Below, piece after piece: positions 23,162-34,866 of a stretch of 64,000 nt of DNA. Position 1 is the first letter of the stretch, and each line of letters opens with the position of its first letter. Origin of the DNA: Bugula neritina (taxonomy: Eukaryota; Bryozoa; Gymnolaemata; Cheilostomatida; Bugulidae); the NCBI GenBank assembly GCA_964035545.1, contig OZ037767.1, positions 9,042,207-9,106,206 on the forward strand, written 5' to 3'. The notes under the pieces were generated by a model that was not told where the DNA came from, did not search any database, and saw only the letters and a list, made by a program, of their open reading frames with translations. The position numbers were made by a program, and so were the translations under genes.

Positions 23162-23368
23162 GGAGCAGCTGTGGTCTAGGGATTAAAACATTGGCCTAGT
23201 AAACACCAAGTCATGGGTTCATCCTCAGTAAAGGCCATTCATTGCTGATGTTAGTAAGAGCATCCAGTCATATTTATGCTCCTGTGCGACATGGGAATAA
23301 GTCTATAGCCCACTTTACAAAGCCCAAAGGGGTTCTCACAAGGATAGTGACTATAAACTTGCATGAGT
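23162..23368 (+). mobile_element. tRNA-derived SINE, copy 1
   Basis: The head GGAGCAGCTGTGGTCTAGGG contains an A box and CATGGGTTCATCCTC a B box. A central part has AAGAGCATCCAGTCAT and CTCCTGTGCGACAT, and the tail CTCACAAGGATAGTGACTAT ends GCATGAG. Other copies lie at 33247-33445 (+) and 56611-56824 (-). The GAAGRGCATCCAG motif resembles a central domain shared by several invertebrate SINE families, from general knowledge. It is inserted between the POT1 intron copy and the 3' flank of the second sulfotransferase. Confidence 0.8.
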
Positions 23369-24045
23369 TTTTTCTTTCAACCTTCTTATTTCCACAGAGA
23401 TAATATCTCATTACATGAAACACATTGAGAAAGCATCTTCCAGAGGTGCAAACTTTTTAGCCGCTAAAAACTAACTTACAGATTATTTTGACAAGTCAAA
23501 CCCAGTTTATTCTTTGTACGAATCTCCATGAGAAACCAGTCTCTTATGATAATTAATCTGTTGTTTATGAATACTTAGGCGGAGTATGATGAAGGAGTAT
23601 ACACACTGCGTCATGAACTTTGTCTGCTAGCGTAAAAAAAGCACCGGTTGCTTTTCTAGTTATAAATCAAAAAATGCTTAAATAAGTGATATTGTATATT
23701 TTATTATTGATATTGAATTAATTTTCCAATACATACATTGTCTGTAAATAGATTCAATAAGCTGTTTGAAGCTGGAGTATGGTTGGGCTCTATTTTATAT
23801 AAAACCAACAGTAGCAACACCTATTGATATAATGCTTGACTTACATGTTGCATAAGCTACTACTATAGGCTGTAATTTAGGAAGTTGGCCTACTAATTTT
23901 TTTAGTAAGTAATTTAAAAAGTTAAGTGTAATTCACAAAAAAGCTTCATGGGGTAATTTTTTTAATTTACAGCAAAATTTAAAAGTTTAATATGCACATA
24001 CATTCTAGTTATTTGTTACAATAGATGGTATTTTGGACATCTTTG

Positions 24046-24255
24046 TCATTTACAAATTCCTTTCTTAAACGCATATGCAGAAGTGCAATCATAAGCTTTT
24101 CTACTATAATATATGATATCTCTGCACAAAGTGGGTGTGAGTACAAACTGCGGGTGGTATTGAGTAGACTCCACAATGGAAGAATGTTGAGACCTAATGG
24201 TTTCCAGGCATATCTGGTTAGTAACTCTGGTATTTAGCTGAGTGAAGTACGTCAC
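24046..24255 (-). CDS. Conserved orphan exon-like frame, copy B
   Basis: The frame opens VTYFTQLNTRVTNQICLETI and continues RSQHSSIVESTQYHPQ, matching copy A (17832-18092) and copy C (34105-34350). An acceptor-like tract CTGTTTGTCTGTTTGTAG lies directly before it. It follows the stop of the intact sulfotransferase (24380) on the same strand, just as copy A follows the broken one, so it was part of the duplicated unit. The product is unknown. Confidence 0.4.
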   Translation of the reverse strand: MTYFTQLNTRVTNQICLETIRSQHSSIVESTQYHPQFVLTPTLCRDIIYYSRKAYDCTSAYAFKKGICK

Positions 24256-24379
24256 CTACAAACAGACAAACAGATTAGTCTTATGATGTGCGGAGACAAG
24301 CTGAAGACATGGGAGACGGTCACTTCACATGTCGTAATGGAACACTCAGATCTCTTGCACTGCATTCATTTAATCATAG

Positions 24380-27300
24380 TTATAAAAGAATTGTATTTAT
24401 AATAATTATAATAATTTTCAGTTTTTTCACCTCCTCCCAGAATCCTGGTTCCTTTAGTTCTGGTTGACTCCACCAGAGTTTTGATACAGCGTCATATAAT
24501 ATCTTATCCCCCAGATTAACTTCCTTAGATAACACTTTCTTGATAGATTCATGAGATAACTTTGTTAGTCTTGATGATAGTACATTTTGACTAACATAAA
24601 ATATATCTGAATATTCCCAGCAAAACCTTTTTTTCATTATTACTAGCGACGCATCAAATTTCTCATTTAACATCGGTAAATCAATCCTACAACAAAATAT
24701 AAAATGTCGTCCAGTGGCTTAATTTTCAATGCTGCAGGCAACTGTTAGGTTAACAGTCTAGTTGCAGCAGAAAAGTCTAGTAGGGTTTAAATATGGTGAA
24801 TTTACTTTCAAAGAAAATTGAAAACTATGAATCTAGCATGATTTAGTGTTCACTCTGTATCTGGTTTTCAGTAGCTGATTTTAGAGTCATCTTAAAGTTA
24901 CTATATCAATCTTGAATTTTATTTCTTTTACAAATCAGAAATTACTGTTGAACAGTTTGCTAAAGCTTACCACAGTTTTCTAGATAATAATTCTACTACC
25001 ATCAACTTACCTCGGAACAATGTCTTTTACAAACTCTGTTATGGCCGTCATGTTATCTTTCTGATTGTAGTCAAATCCTAACCATTGCAAAAATGGAAGA
25101 TGAAACCAGCTCATCATACCCGCATGCCATGGGGTTCTACTTTTGAATAGAAGATTGTTATCCTGTATAATCTTATTAGGATCCTAAAATCAGAAACAAC
25201 AAAAACTGAGAAATCCAGTTATATATGTTTAGTACAAGAGCTTCTTGTCATAACCAATTAATGAAATTTTATCTCAAGTTACTATTGTGTGGATATTTCC
25301 TTCTCTAGTCAGTGCAGTACAAATACCTGCAAAATAAATTGCATTTTGCTGTACTACAATAACCGGTTTGTCTGAATATATATAAACCATATTATTATAC
25401 ATGCAGATGTAAGCAACAAAGACATAACATCATATATTTTTATTATCGTGTCAAATAAGTATTCAACTATCACCACCGACTACCACCAACTACCACCACC
25501 TACCACCACCTACCACCACCTACCACCACCTACCACCACCTACCACCAACTCCCACCAACTACCACCAACTACCATCATGCACCAACTGCCACCACCAGC
25601 CACCACCAACTACCACCACCTACCACCAACTACCACCAACTGCCACCACCAACCGCCACCAACTACCACTAACTACCACCAACTACCACCAACAACTACC
25701 ACCAACTACCACCAACAACTACCACCAATTACCACCACCAATGTTAGTTTTAGTAAAATAATGTTATTGCTGTAGATTCAACTGGTCTCTATTGCCTATT
25801 GAAACATGCTATTTCAATTTTCTAATGCTCAATATAATAATATATGGTAGGCAATAACTTTGACTTTTTATCACAGTGGCAGGGTAAGTCAGCATTACGC
25901 AGGATAGTTAAGGGCAACCTTTTAGCTACAATTGCCTAGCTGAGGTTTGCATTGTAATCATATAAGAATTCAGTACCAGTAAAATAAAATCTCACCTAAT
26001 TGTGCTAGAGTCAAAATTTAAAAACTATGTTGTAGATCTTCTTTTTCCCCAGTGTAACCTTTTTGGAAATTTCAATTTTCATTTTTTTTGCAAAGTTATA
26101 GACAAAAAGCTGCCCAGTTTTGGCCAATTTTGTCTGAAAAGCTGACTTTTCAGTACCAGTAAAATATCTCAGCAGCAAAATATGATATCTGATTAAAAAT
26201 TGCATTGCTGGAATCCTGAGATATTTTTCCAGTGTAAGTTTTTTTCTTTTTCCAATAACTCTTCTAGATTGCCCATAAGTTGGTAATTTATACACTGAAA
26301 ATGCCATATTTTTTCATGGGTATTTAGCAGCGCGCAGCACTTCACGCTTCAATGAGCACGTAGAGATGAGAAGATATTGGCGCGTACACACTAATTACAG
26401 GCTTGCTAGCTGGCAGGCTATAATGAATAGCTTGCTTTGTACGTTGTTTATTTAGCACCCATAATGGAATGTTGATAGATAACGCAGCTCTAATGAAGGT
26501 TGCTGCTTATTGGTTGTAGTTTGATATTAGGCTAAACAATTGCAAGTAGGCAACACGCATGTCACCCGCAAAGCCATATTATTCAAGAACCTAAACTACA
26601 TTTTGGGGGAAATTTATCATAATAATATTCTTAGTAGGGATTCTGTGTGGTTTATTACTGCGGGCAGTAGCCGACTAGATTATATGATGAAGGAAAATTT
26701 AGGGAGCTCCTTGCAAGAATGGATTTTCTGTACTAATTTGCAAGCTCTATAAGAAGATTAATGCAACGAAAGGGAATGCTTGAGAATTCTTGCTGTTTTG
26801 AAAAGTTCAAATTTACATATTTTTATGTATATGCTTATAAAATTTAATATATTGTTTCAGCCCATGGGAGTGTATTCATATAGTATATTGTACATTAATA
26901 TTCAATTATTTAAAATTGCAAATCTCATATTTATAGGTTTTCTGAATATTTTACAATTTGCATCATGTAAAACATTAATAATAATTCCACTTAAAAACAG
27001 AAAATTTAGTATATTGTTTCATGTGAGAATGATTTATTGATTGAAACAAGTACTAGCTATAACTTGGTAATTTATTCATCACTATACAAAGTGAGAAGTT
27101 GTGGCTAATTCCCATATAATATGAGTTTCACTAGTTTGTAGTGGGATATTAGAGGTAATGGTGTATAACTTTTATAGTTTGGTAAGAATGTGATCACTTC
27201 AACACCAATTTGCTTATAATTATAATAACGCATTGTGTCATAATAACGTTATTATAAATTTGGTTTTAGCTATTTGAGGTATATTGTACTAACAGCTTGA

Positions 27301-30300
27301 GTCATAACATTGAATGAGTCACCAATTAAACAGTGAAGTAATATTATGCCACAGTCATTCTCACCATTCTATAATTTTTGTGTAGCCTAATTCACTATAC
27401 AGTGTATATAATATATATATACAGTGCTTATAGCATTCACACTATTTTTATAGAAACATCATTATGGCTGTATGTTGCTTATATTTAAATCATATTATTT
27501 ATAGCCATATAAGGTAAACTTTGTTGATTCACTATTTAATGTAATGCTTATACAGAAATTATTGCATCATCATAATATACATGATAAAAATTTGTATGAG
27601 CAGGTTACTGTGTGTGTAGTCAAGGCTGGAATAAGAACAAGTGGCCTGTAATGTTTATAATAGAACAATGCAACAGAACAATACAATCAAAGTAAATACT
27701 GCATAAGCAGGTTAAGTTTTATTTTTCAAAGATGTAAGTTATGGTGTTGATCAAAGTATATTTATGTAACTATTAATGAAAATAAGTTTGTGGCAATTGA
27801 TTTCATAAAAACTGCTTCAGCTCTTCAAACAAAAGAAATAATTTATATAAATACAATATGCTGTTTACTTTAATCTAAGATTTTGCCATCAATAAGCTAT
27901 TGTGATCGATGATTACAAATGACGATTAGCAGAGAGTCTATCACAAATATTCTATCATGTGTGATAGTTTTGTGGGTTATGAATGCAGCTAGTGCCTTAC
28001 ATACTTGTTACAAAGAACAAGGCAAGAAATAAGGTAGAAGATAAGGTAGCTTTATTGTAGTCGAATGATCCAGTAGTCCGTATCCAGCGAGCTCCAGTAG
28101 TAGACTGAATCTACACTGAAACTCGCTGGCTTTTATATACACGCAGGACAAAGACATTCCTTTGTTGCCGAGATCGGAGGCCCGAAATGCCGAATTGGCA
28201 TCTCGGCACTTCGGTAGTCCGGTAGTCCGATATGCCGAAAATCAGCATATCGGTGTTTCGGAGGACCAAAGTGCCGATCTCGGCAACCAAGGACACACAC
28301 ACACAACATAAATCTACCACACATGGTTGGTCGTTAGACAATGCTAGTTGTCGCTGCTACCAAATATTATAAATAAAACCTATCAGGAGTGTAGAGTTTG
28401 TACGTTTAGTTTATACAACTTCAAATGTTCATACATGAATAGAGCATAGCAATTAATATAGATGTAGCTTAAATGATTACTGCACGTAACTGGAGTTTTT
28501 TGTTTAGAATTGGTTATTCTACCAGCAGAGGTAACAATTGGCTTTTTCTTTAATTGAAGTTTTTCCAAAAAAGATTGGCCATATACCTAATCACTATGCA
28601 CATTCATCTTTGTAGTAAAACCAATTACAACACTCTCTAGTAGAGATGCCAATTGCAATCTTCCCTAGTTGGATTGGCAATGCTCCTAGCAATTATGCCA
28701 AATCTGCCTAGGAGAGATGACAATTGCAGTCTCTCCTAGTGGAGATACCAATCGCTATCTCCCCTAGTAGTAATGCCAATTAAAAACCCAACTAAGAGAA
28801 TACATAATTTACTACTAAAATTTGCACACTCAATTTTCTCACCTACCACAGCAGCTTATTGGTTTTTGAAAATTTATGCTATGTTCATGTACATTGAAAT
28901 TAATAGCTTGTTTTTAGTTGCGCCAGTCTTGCATAAACACCATAAAATGCTGAACTGGAAAGGATTCACAGCTTATAGCTCACTGCATATATTTATTGTT
29001 TTTGATGATACCTATTAGTCAATGACAACCTCAAACTTTCACACGAAATAATTATGAACATCATATAATTAAAACCTATCAGGAGTGTAGAGTTTGTACG
29101 TTTAGTTTATACTACTTCAAATGATCATGCATGAATAGAGCATAGCAATTAATATAGTTATAGCTTTGATGAATACTGTAACTGGAGTTTTTTGTTTGGA
29201 ATTGGTTATTCTACCAGCAGCGGTAACAATTGGCTTTTTCTTTAATTGAAGTTTTTCCAAGAAAGATTGGCCATATACCTAATCACTATGCACATTCATC
29301 TTTGTAGTAAAACCAATTACAACACTCTCTAGTAGAGATGCCAATTGCAATCTTCCCTAGTTGGATTAGCAATGCTTCTAGCAATTATGCCAAATCTGCC
29401 TAGGAGAGATGACAATTGCAGTCTCTCCTAGTAGAGATGCCAATTGCAATCTCCCCTAGTAGTAATGCCAATTAGAAACCCAACTAAAAGAATACATAAT
29501 TTACTACTAAAATTTGCACACTCAATTTTCTCACCTACCACAGCAGCTTATTGGTTTTTGAAAATTTATGCTATGTTCATGTACATTGAAATTAATAGCT
29601 GGTTTTAGTTGTGCCAGTCTTGCATAAACACCATAAAATGCTGAACTGGAAAGGATTCACAGCTTATAGCTCACTGCATATATTTATTGTTTTTGATGAT
29701 ACCTATTAGTCAATGACAACCTCAAACTTTCACACGAAATAATTATGAACATCATATAATTAAAACCTATCAGAAGTGTAGAGTTTGTACGTTTAGTTTA
29801 TACTACTTCAAATGATCATGCATGAATAGAGCATAGCAATTAATATAGTTATAGCTTTGATGAATACTGTAACTGGAGTTTTTTGTTTGGAATTGGTTAT
29901 TCTACCAGCAGCGGTAACAATTGGCTTTTTCTTTAATTGAAGTTTTTCCAAGAAAGATTGGCCATATACCTAATCACTATGCACATTCATCTTTGTAGTA
30001 AAACCAATTACAACACTCTCTAGTAGAGATGCCAATTGCAATCTTCCCTAGTTGGATTAGCAATGCTTCTAGCAATTATGCCAAATCTGCCTAGTAGAGA
30101 TGCCAATTGCAATCTCCCCTAGTAGTAATGCCAATTAGAAACCCAACTAAGAGAATACATAATTTACTACTAAAATTTGCACACTCAATTTTCTCACCTA
30201 CCACAGCAGCTTATTGGTTTTTGAAAATTTATGCTATGTTCATGTACATTGAAATTAATAGCTGGTTTTAGTTGTGCCAGTCTTGCATAAACACCATAAA

Positions 30301-32535
30301 ATGCTGAACTGGAAAGGATTCACAGCTTATAAGCTGTGAATCCTATATATAGCTCACTGCATATATTTATTGTTTTTGATGATACCTATTAGTCAATGAC
30401 AACCTCAAACTTTCACACGAAGTAATTATGAACATCATATAATTAAAACCTATCAGGAGTGTAGAGTTTGTACGTTTAGTTTATACTACTTCAAATGATC
30501 ATACATGAATAAAGCATAGCAATTAATATAGTTATAGCTTCAATGAATACTGTAACTGGAGTTTTTTGTTTGGAATTGGTTATTCTACCAGCAGCGGTAA
30601 CAATTGGCTTTTTCTTTAATTGAAGTTTTTCCAAGTAAGATTGGCCATATACCTAATCACTATGCACATTCATCTTTGTAGTAAAACCAATTACAATATT
30701 GAGTAAGTAGAATATTCTTCAATATTACTATCACTTAGCCAACAGGAAGTAAGTCAAACTTCAAAATTAATACAAGATTTATACACAAACAACTTTTATG
30801 AGAAACTAACCATGAAACTGCATTTAGCTGATAGTCAACATGCTTTTAAATATTTCAATACTACATAAATGTTGATTTTCAACGTCCTGCTTTAAAACAG
30901 TCATATTAAACTGTGATAGATTTACCTTGCCACTAGTACCTATGTCTTTGGCAAAAAAATTAATAGCTGACTTTATCCATGAAGTTGGCTCTCGCACTGG
31001 AACTATTAACTTGAAATCTTTTTTAATGTGTCTGTCAAAGATTGATCTGTTATATTTAGCATGATGGATAAGAACATCCGCTCTGTCCACCTTTTCTGGA
31101 CCAATCTGCCAAACTGAAAGAAAAAGGCATTAACATTTTTATTATGTTTTGTTAAATTGGATTTAAAATGACAAACAAATTTCACATTTCTCTTAAACTT
31201 TATTTTAGTACGGGCTTGTATGATAATTATGGAGTTGAAAAATCATAAAATTAGCAGCATCATGTTAATTTAAATCAAATTATGTATCATTTTACATATC
31301 ACATGCATCACAGTGTCACATGCATCACAGTGTCACATGTATCACATGCATCACAGTGTCACATGTATCACATGCATCACAGTGTCACATGTATCACAGT
31401 GTCACACGTATCGCAGTGTCACACGTATCACAGCGTCACATGTACCATAGTGTCACATGTATCACAGTGTAACATGTATCCTGGATTCTTTTATCTAAAT
31501 AAGGAGAACATTTTTGCATTTCTACGAAATTTGTTGTACTTGTTACAAGCGCGAAACTATAGAGTATAAACTCTAGCATTTATTATATGTATATCCTGCA
31601 AGTTTTTAAAGCCTTCTACAGTCATCAAATTTTTATCTACAAATATTAGAGTAGTGTGGGAGTTCCAACCTAGCCCTGGTTTTTGCCAGTCTATATGCAC
31701 CCACTCGTCAGGGCTAGGAACCAATAAGTTCAGTTGGTTACTTCTCACAAATCTCGATAACAGAGCAAACAAGGTAGAAGTTCCAGTTTTCTCAATTTTC
31801 ACCATCACAAACTGTTTTCTTTTGCTCAGACAAAGCTTTGCTAATTAGAAGAAAAACACATGTCAAAGTAATAGAGATAACTTTGCACAGCTTAATACAC
31901 CACAACTTTTTAAATTTTAGTAATATTGCATAACATGTTAGTGTGCTGTTTAGCATTTAAACTTTATTAAGCATGTTTCTGTTAGCATGCAGCATGCTGC
32001 TTAATAAAACTTCACATAACATGTGAGCATGCTGTTTAGCATGCTGTTTGGCACTTACACGAATGCATCTGTGGTTTAATATCTTCATCTTTGCTATGCT
32101 TTATAACTGGAAGATTTGAGTTTTCCTGTGTGTGGGAGAATTTAGGTGACACATCTTCTGGTGTCGAGCTCCTAGAGATTTATTATATATGAGTGAAGTA
32201 AAAGACTAGAAGAATAAACATATATGACTATAAGTATGTATGACGTTACAAATATATATGACTTTGTACATTAATGGCTATAGCAATACACTCGTCTTAC
32301 TATGTATATATATATATAAGATAAACATGTACCACATATATGACTATTAGTATATTATATACAGTAGATCGAGTAACAGAGCACAATTTTTATTAAAAAT
32401 TTGATGGAAACTGAGATTGAGACTAATACATACTTACATTGTAGATAAGTTATTGGAAAGTAATGCAGGATAAAATATACCGATAGAAAACAATATTGGT
32501 ATTAAAAGTATAGTTTTTAACTTTTTTTGAGCCAT
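24380..32535 (-). CDS. Gal3ST-family sulfotransferase, six exons, frame kept
   Basis: Exons are 32438-32535, 32059-32171, 31613-31840, 30926-31113, 25011-25183 and 24380-24686, summing to 1107 nt (368 aa), near the family's 400-430. An N-terminal signal anchor (LLIPILFSIGIFYPALL) suggests a Golgi type II membrane protein. KIEKTGTSTLF (residues about 83-93) fits the 5'-phosphosulfate-binding loop of PAPS enzymes, VPVREPTSWIKSAI the 3'-phosphate site, and FDASLVIMKKRFCW the C-terminal family block. The predicted reaction is 3-O-sulfation of terminal galactose; the acceptor is unknown. The exon 3 donor is odd: by phase it would be GAAG|GC, while the broken copy has GAAG|GT. An alternative is ACT|GTAGAAG joined to an acceptor TTTGGCAG, also in frame. 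The fourth intron (5.7 kb) is swollen by repeats. Exons 5 and 6 are almost identical to the other copy, suggesting recent duplication or conversion. Confidence 0.8.
25470..25741. repeat. CCACCAACTA minisatellite
   Basis: Tandem ACCACCAACT and ACCACCTACC decamers with slips and a few interruptions. Frames across it read as Thr-Tyr-His-Gln-Leu-Pro-rich peptides but are repeat artefacts. It lies in the fourth intron of the intact sulfotransferase. Confidence 0.95.
25780..27955. other. Intronic AT-rich stretch
   Basis: This is part of the large sulfotransferase intron. CAGTACCAGTAAAAT occurs at about 25971 and 26152 and CCAGTGTAA at about 26050 and 26230, so a diverged 181-bp tandem duplication is likely. 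A 98-codon Lys-rich minus frame (26011-26307) crosses it without any motif I know. Nothing else is recognised. Confidence 0.35.
27960..28308 (-). mobile_element. Solo LTR of gypsy-like element
   Basis: The minus strand runs from TGTTGTGTGTG to CTATCACA. It carries a TATATAAAAG box (plus 28130-28139) and AATAAA (plus 28051-28056) and shares GCGAGCTCCAGTAGTAGACT with the LTR at 1075-1348. U3 is one large nested hairpin, with 13-bp perfect outer arms at 28164-28176 and 28274-28286. No internal element sequence lies on either side, so it is a solo LTR. The boundaries are approximate and I found no clear target duplication. Confidence 0.65.
28375..30696. repeat. Tandem repeat of about 690 bp, 3.4 copies
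   Basis: Units start at 28375, 29071, 29762 and 30445, each with AAAACCTATCAG(G/A)AGTGTAG. Unit lengths are 696, 691 and 683 bases, followed by a 252-base partial unit. Copies are very similar, so the array is young. Each unit has an inner cluster of CTAGTAGAGATGCCAATTGC subrepeats whose number varies between units. Frames such as 28773-29018 are not conserved as genes. The array begins about 65 bases from the solo LTR and ends before exon 4 of the sulfotransferase. Confidence 0.95.
30316..30343. repeat. Perfect 28-bp palindrome
   Basis: GGATTCACAGCTTA is followed immediately by its exact reverse complement. In units 1 and 2 of the 690-bp array only the left half is present; the third unit gained about 20 bases that complete the palindrome. 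This looks like a templated insertion during replication. Confidence 0.9.
31282..31480. repeat. 17-bp minisatellite in sulfotransferase intron (copy B)
   Basis: Units of CACATGTATCACAGTGT and variants, fewer than in the copy at 20271-20596. It sits in the homologous intron (between exons 3 and 4), so the array predates the gene duplication and changed length afterwards. Confidence 0.95.
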
Positions 32536-33246
32536 AATATACCTTCTTCCTTGCTACTATCTAACTACTGAGGAGAAAGCTGAATAAAAACATTGTGTTA
32601 TGCGCAAAGCTAAACAACTACAGCATACAGCCATACAATGGCTCCAGTTACAAAAGGTTATCAACTCAGTTTAATTAAATAGAAGACTGAAAAAATGCTG
32701 TTCACCAATATAAATATGTTCTAGAAGATTTTCATTGTATAGAAACTTTCTACACACTGGTGAAAACTAGCTAGTAACACAAAACACAGAAAGTACAGTC
32801 AAACTCATTCAGTACATGTCACTGCAAACTCATTATGACCATATTGATTACTTTAATTTTGTGAAGAAACTATTACATGTACTAGTAATTTAAACTGCCA
32901 ATCAAATGTAAGGTAATACTGCACCGGCACACATTACACTAACTGTTGAATGGTAGACATAACAATACAAGTTTCATCCAAGTTATATCTTTATAATTCT
33001 GAGTTGGAAACAATGTATAAATAAAATCTATGACTTTTGATAGAAAAAGATCTAAATAAAAGTTAATGTTTAGTTGTCTCAGAGTTGTGCACCATATTGA
33101 AATATAACTTTTTTAATTCATTGATATGCTTATTGAATTATATAACAACAAACATGATGGTAAATTGTACTTGATTGTTTAACAGAAACTGAGGCCAACT
33201 AATCATATTTTACATTAAGTCTGTAATAAGTAAAAAAAGTAAAAAA
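32536..33246. other. Upstream region of the intact sulfotransferase
   Basis: AT-rich sequence with no exon or repeat I can support. It should hold the promoter of the minus-strand sulfotransferase. Confidence 0.3.
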
Positions 33247-33445
33247 AGGGAGCTGCCGTGCAGGTTTAGGGGTTAAAGCACTTGAGTGAACACAAAGTCT
33301 TGAGTTCAAACCCGACAAAGGCCATTGGTGATGTCAGGAAGAATTGCTCCTGTGCCTCATCTCAGCAAGTCTTTAGCCCGTTCTAACAAAAATCCTTTCC
33401 ATCAGGGGTTTCTCACAGGGATAGTGACTATAAACTGGCGTGAGT
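33247..33445 (+). mobile_element. tRNA-derived SINE, copy 2
   Basis: The head GGGAGCTGCCGTGCAGGTTT is followed by B-box-like TTGAGTTCAAACCCG. The centre reads GTCAGGAAGAATTGCTCCTG, lacking about 15 bases of the CATCCAGTCAT part seen in other copies. The tail is TTCTCACAGGGATAGTGACT. It is the same family as 23162 and 56611. Confidence 0.8.
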
Positions 33446-34104
33446 TTATAATAAGTAAAAAAAATCTCAAGAAGTGATCCACAGGGCTTGGATCTCCTCA
33501 GCTGCCATCAAAAACTTTACACAAGTGGAGAATGGCCTGTTTTGTCAAGATTTCATGCAGTCAAATTGTTGAACAATTAATACTGCAAAATGTTTTAGTG
33601 GTAGTAGGCTACTCTACTGGGCTGATCATTATTTAGCAGTTCTACGAAATTTATTATTTCATTTTATTTCATTACTTTCCAAATCCATTATTGAGAATAG
33701 TGAATTAAATTTCAAAATGAAATGATTTACACGGCCAGCCAAAGCAGTTAAGCCATTGCCAAATACACCAGAGTGTCGCCCCTGCTGACAATGATCACTT
33801 ATGTGTGGCAGATAACCCAAGCAGTAGATTTCACAGCAGTCAAAATTCCGCTATTTCATTACGTTTTTGATAAAGTAATAGCGTGAAATCTAATCTGGAT
33901 TCATTGATAGCTGCAACAGTATCCTTTCTTAATAGTTTTAGATATAAATAACTGTAGCCTAAGTTATTTATAAGTTACTCAGTTATATGCTTAATTCTAG
34001 TCATGTGCTTTGCTGTTGCTAATGAAACCTGCTTAAAGGTTATAATCTTTGCCATTGGTGCTCATCAAGAGATATCCTGGGACTAAAATCTTCACCAGTT
34101 CTAC

Positions 34105-34350
34105 TTGAATTCTTACAAAGAGCTTTTTAAAATAAATCTTAAATTAGGGCTAAGCAGGTTAAGAAAGCTAATATTATTCATCTGTTTGTTGATGACATAC
34201 TTCACTCAGCTAAATACCAGAGTTACTAAACAGATATGCCTGGAAGCCATTAGGTCTCAACATTCCGCCATTGTGGAAGCTACTCAATACCATCCGCAGT
34301 TTGTACTCACATGCACTTTGTGCAGAGATATTATGTATTTTAGTACCTAG
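34105..34350 (+). pseudogene. Conserved orphan exon-like frame, copy C (inverted)
   Basis: The plus strand encodes MTYFTQLNTRVTKQICLEAI and RSQHSAIVEATQYHPQ, then stops soon after CRDIMYFST. It matches copies A and B but lies in the opposite orientation. The acceptor-like tract is altered (TTTGTTGATG in place of TTTGTAG), so splicing to it is probably lost. Flanking similarity continues to about 34430, where a CA/CG microsatellite starts. Confidence 0.4.
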
Positions 34351-34449
34351 GATAGCTTATGGCTGTACTTTTGCATATGCGTTAAGAAAGAAATTATAGT
34401 AAACGACAAAGATATCTAAAATGCCATCTGTTGTAGCAAATAAATAGAA

Positions 34450-34505
34450 TGCGTGCGCGCACACACACACACACACACACGCACACTCACGCGCGCACAC
34501 GCACA
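34450..34505. repeat. CA/CG microsatellite
   Basis: A run of GCGCGCACACAC passing into GCACACTCACGCGCGCACAC. Alternating purine-pyrimidine sequence of this kind can adopt Z-DNA. Confidence 0.9.
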
Positions 34506-34641
34506 TTAGTCGATACTAGTGGAAATAGTATTCTAAAGTAGGTGCACTATACTACTTAACTAGATATAGCAAGGCTTAGAAATAATAGTAGAAGTATGTA
34601 GAATTAATGTAGAATTACAAACATGCTTATACGACTAATGT

Positions 34642-34866
34642 GGGTCATTTTACTTAATTTAGTAAACACTCGAAATCTCCAGTTTTAGCTATTTTTCCCA
34701 ATTTAGCTGCTAACATATATAGGTTTTTGCCTAAAACTAATAGCATATCAATAAATACAACTAAATAGTCAAGGTTATTTTTATTTTGCCTAATTTCCCA
34801 TGTTTTTTCTAATTATTTAGCTAATTTGGACTTGCAAACCGTTACGGTTTTTTCGTAACGGTCGCA
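34642..34866. mobile_element. Half of a foldback element
   Basis: It begins GGGTCATTTTACTTAATTTA and matches the left arm of the complete foldback element at 39846-40266. It stops just past the central hairpin (CCGTTACGGTTTTTTCGTAACGG), so the right arm is missing. Confidence 0.8.

Noticed and set aside
25448-25775. Pro/Thr/Tyr-rich repeat protein
   Set aside because: Produced by the CCACCAACTA array within a sulfotransferase intron; no start context or conservation in the other copy.
26011-26307. 98-codon Lys-rich minus frame
   Set aside because: No motif recognised, it crosses a diverged tandem duplication within an intron, and the other gene copy lacks it. Kept only as a note.
27960-28308. 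Exact LTR ends and target-site duplication for the solo LTR
   Set aside because: Several TG...CA choices exist and none gives matching 4-6 bp flanks, so no duplication is claimed.
28773-29018. 81-codon frame in the 690-bp repeat
   Set aside because: Later units break the frame by small indels, so it is not under coding constraint.
28375-30696. CRISPR-like array
   Set aside because: Units are about 690 bp without spacers, inside an animal intron.
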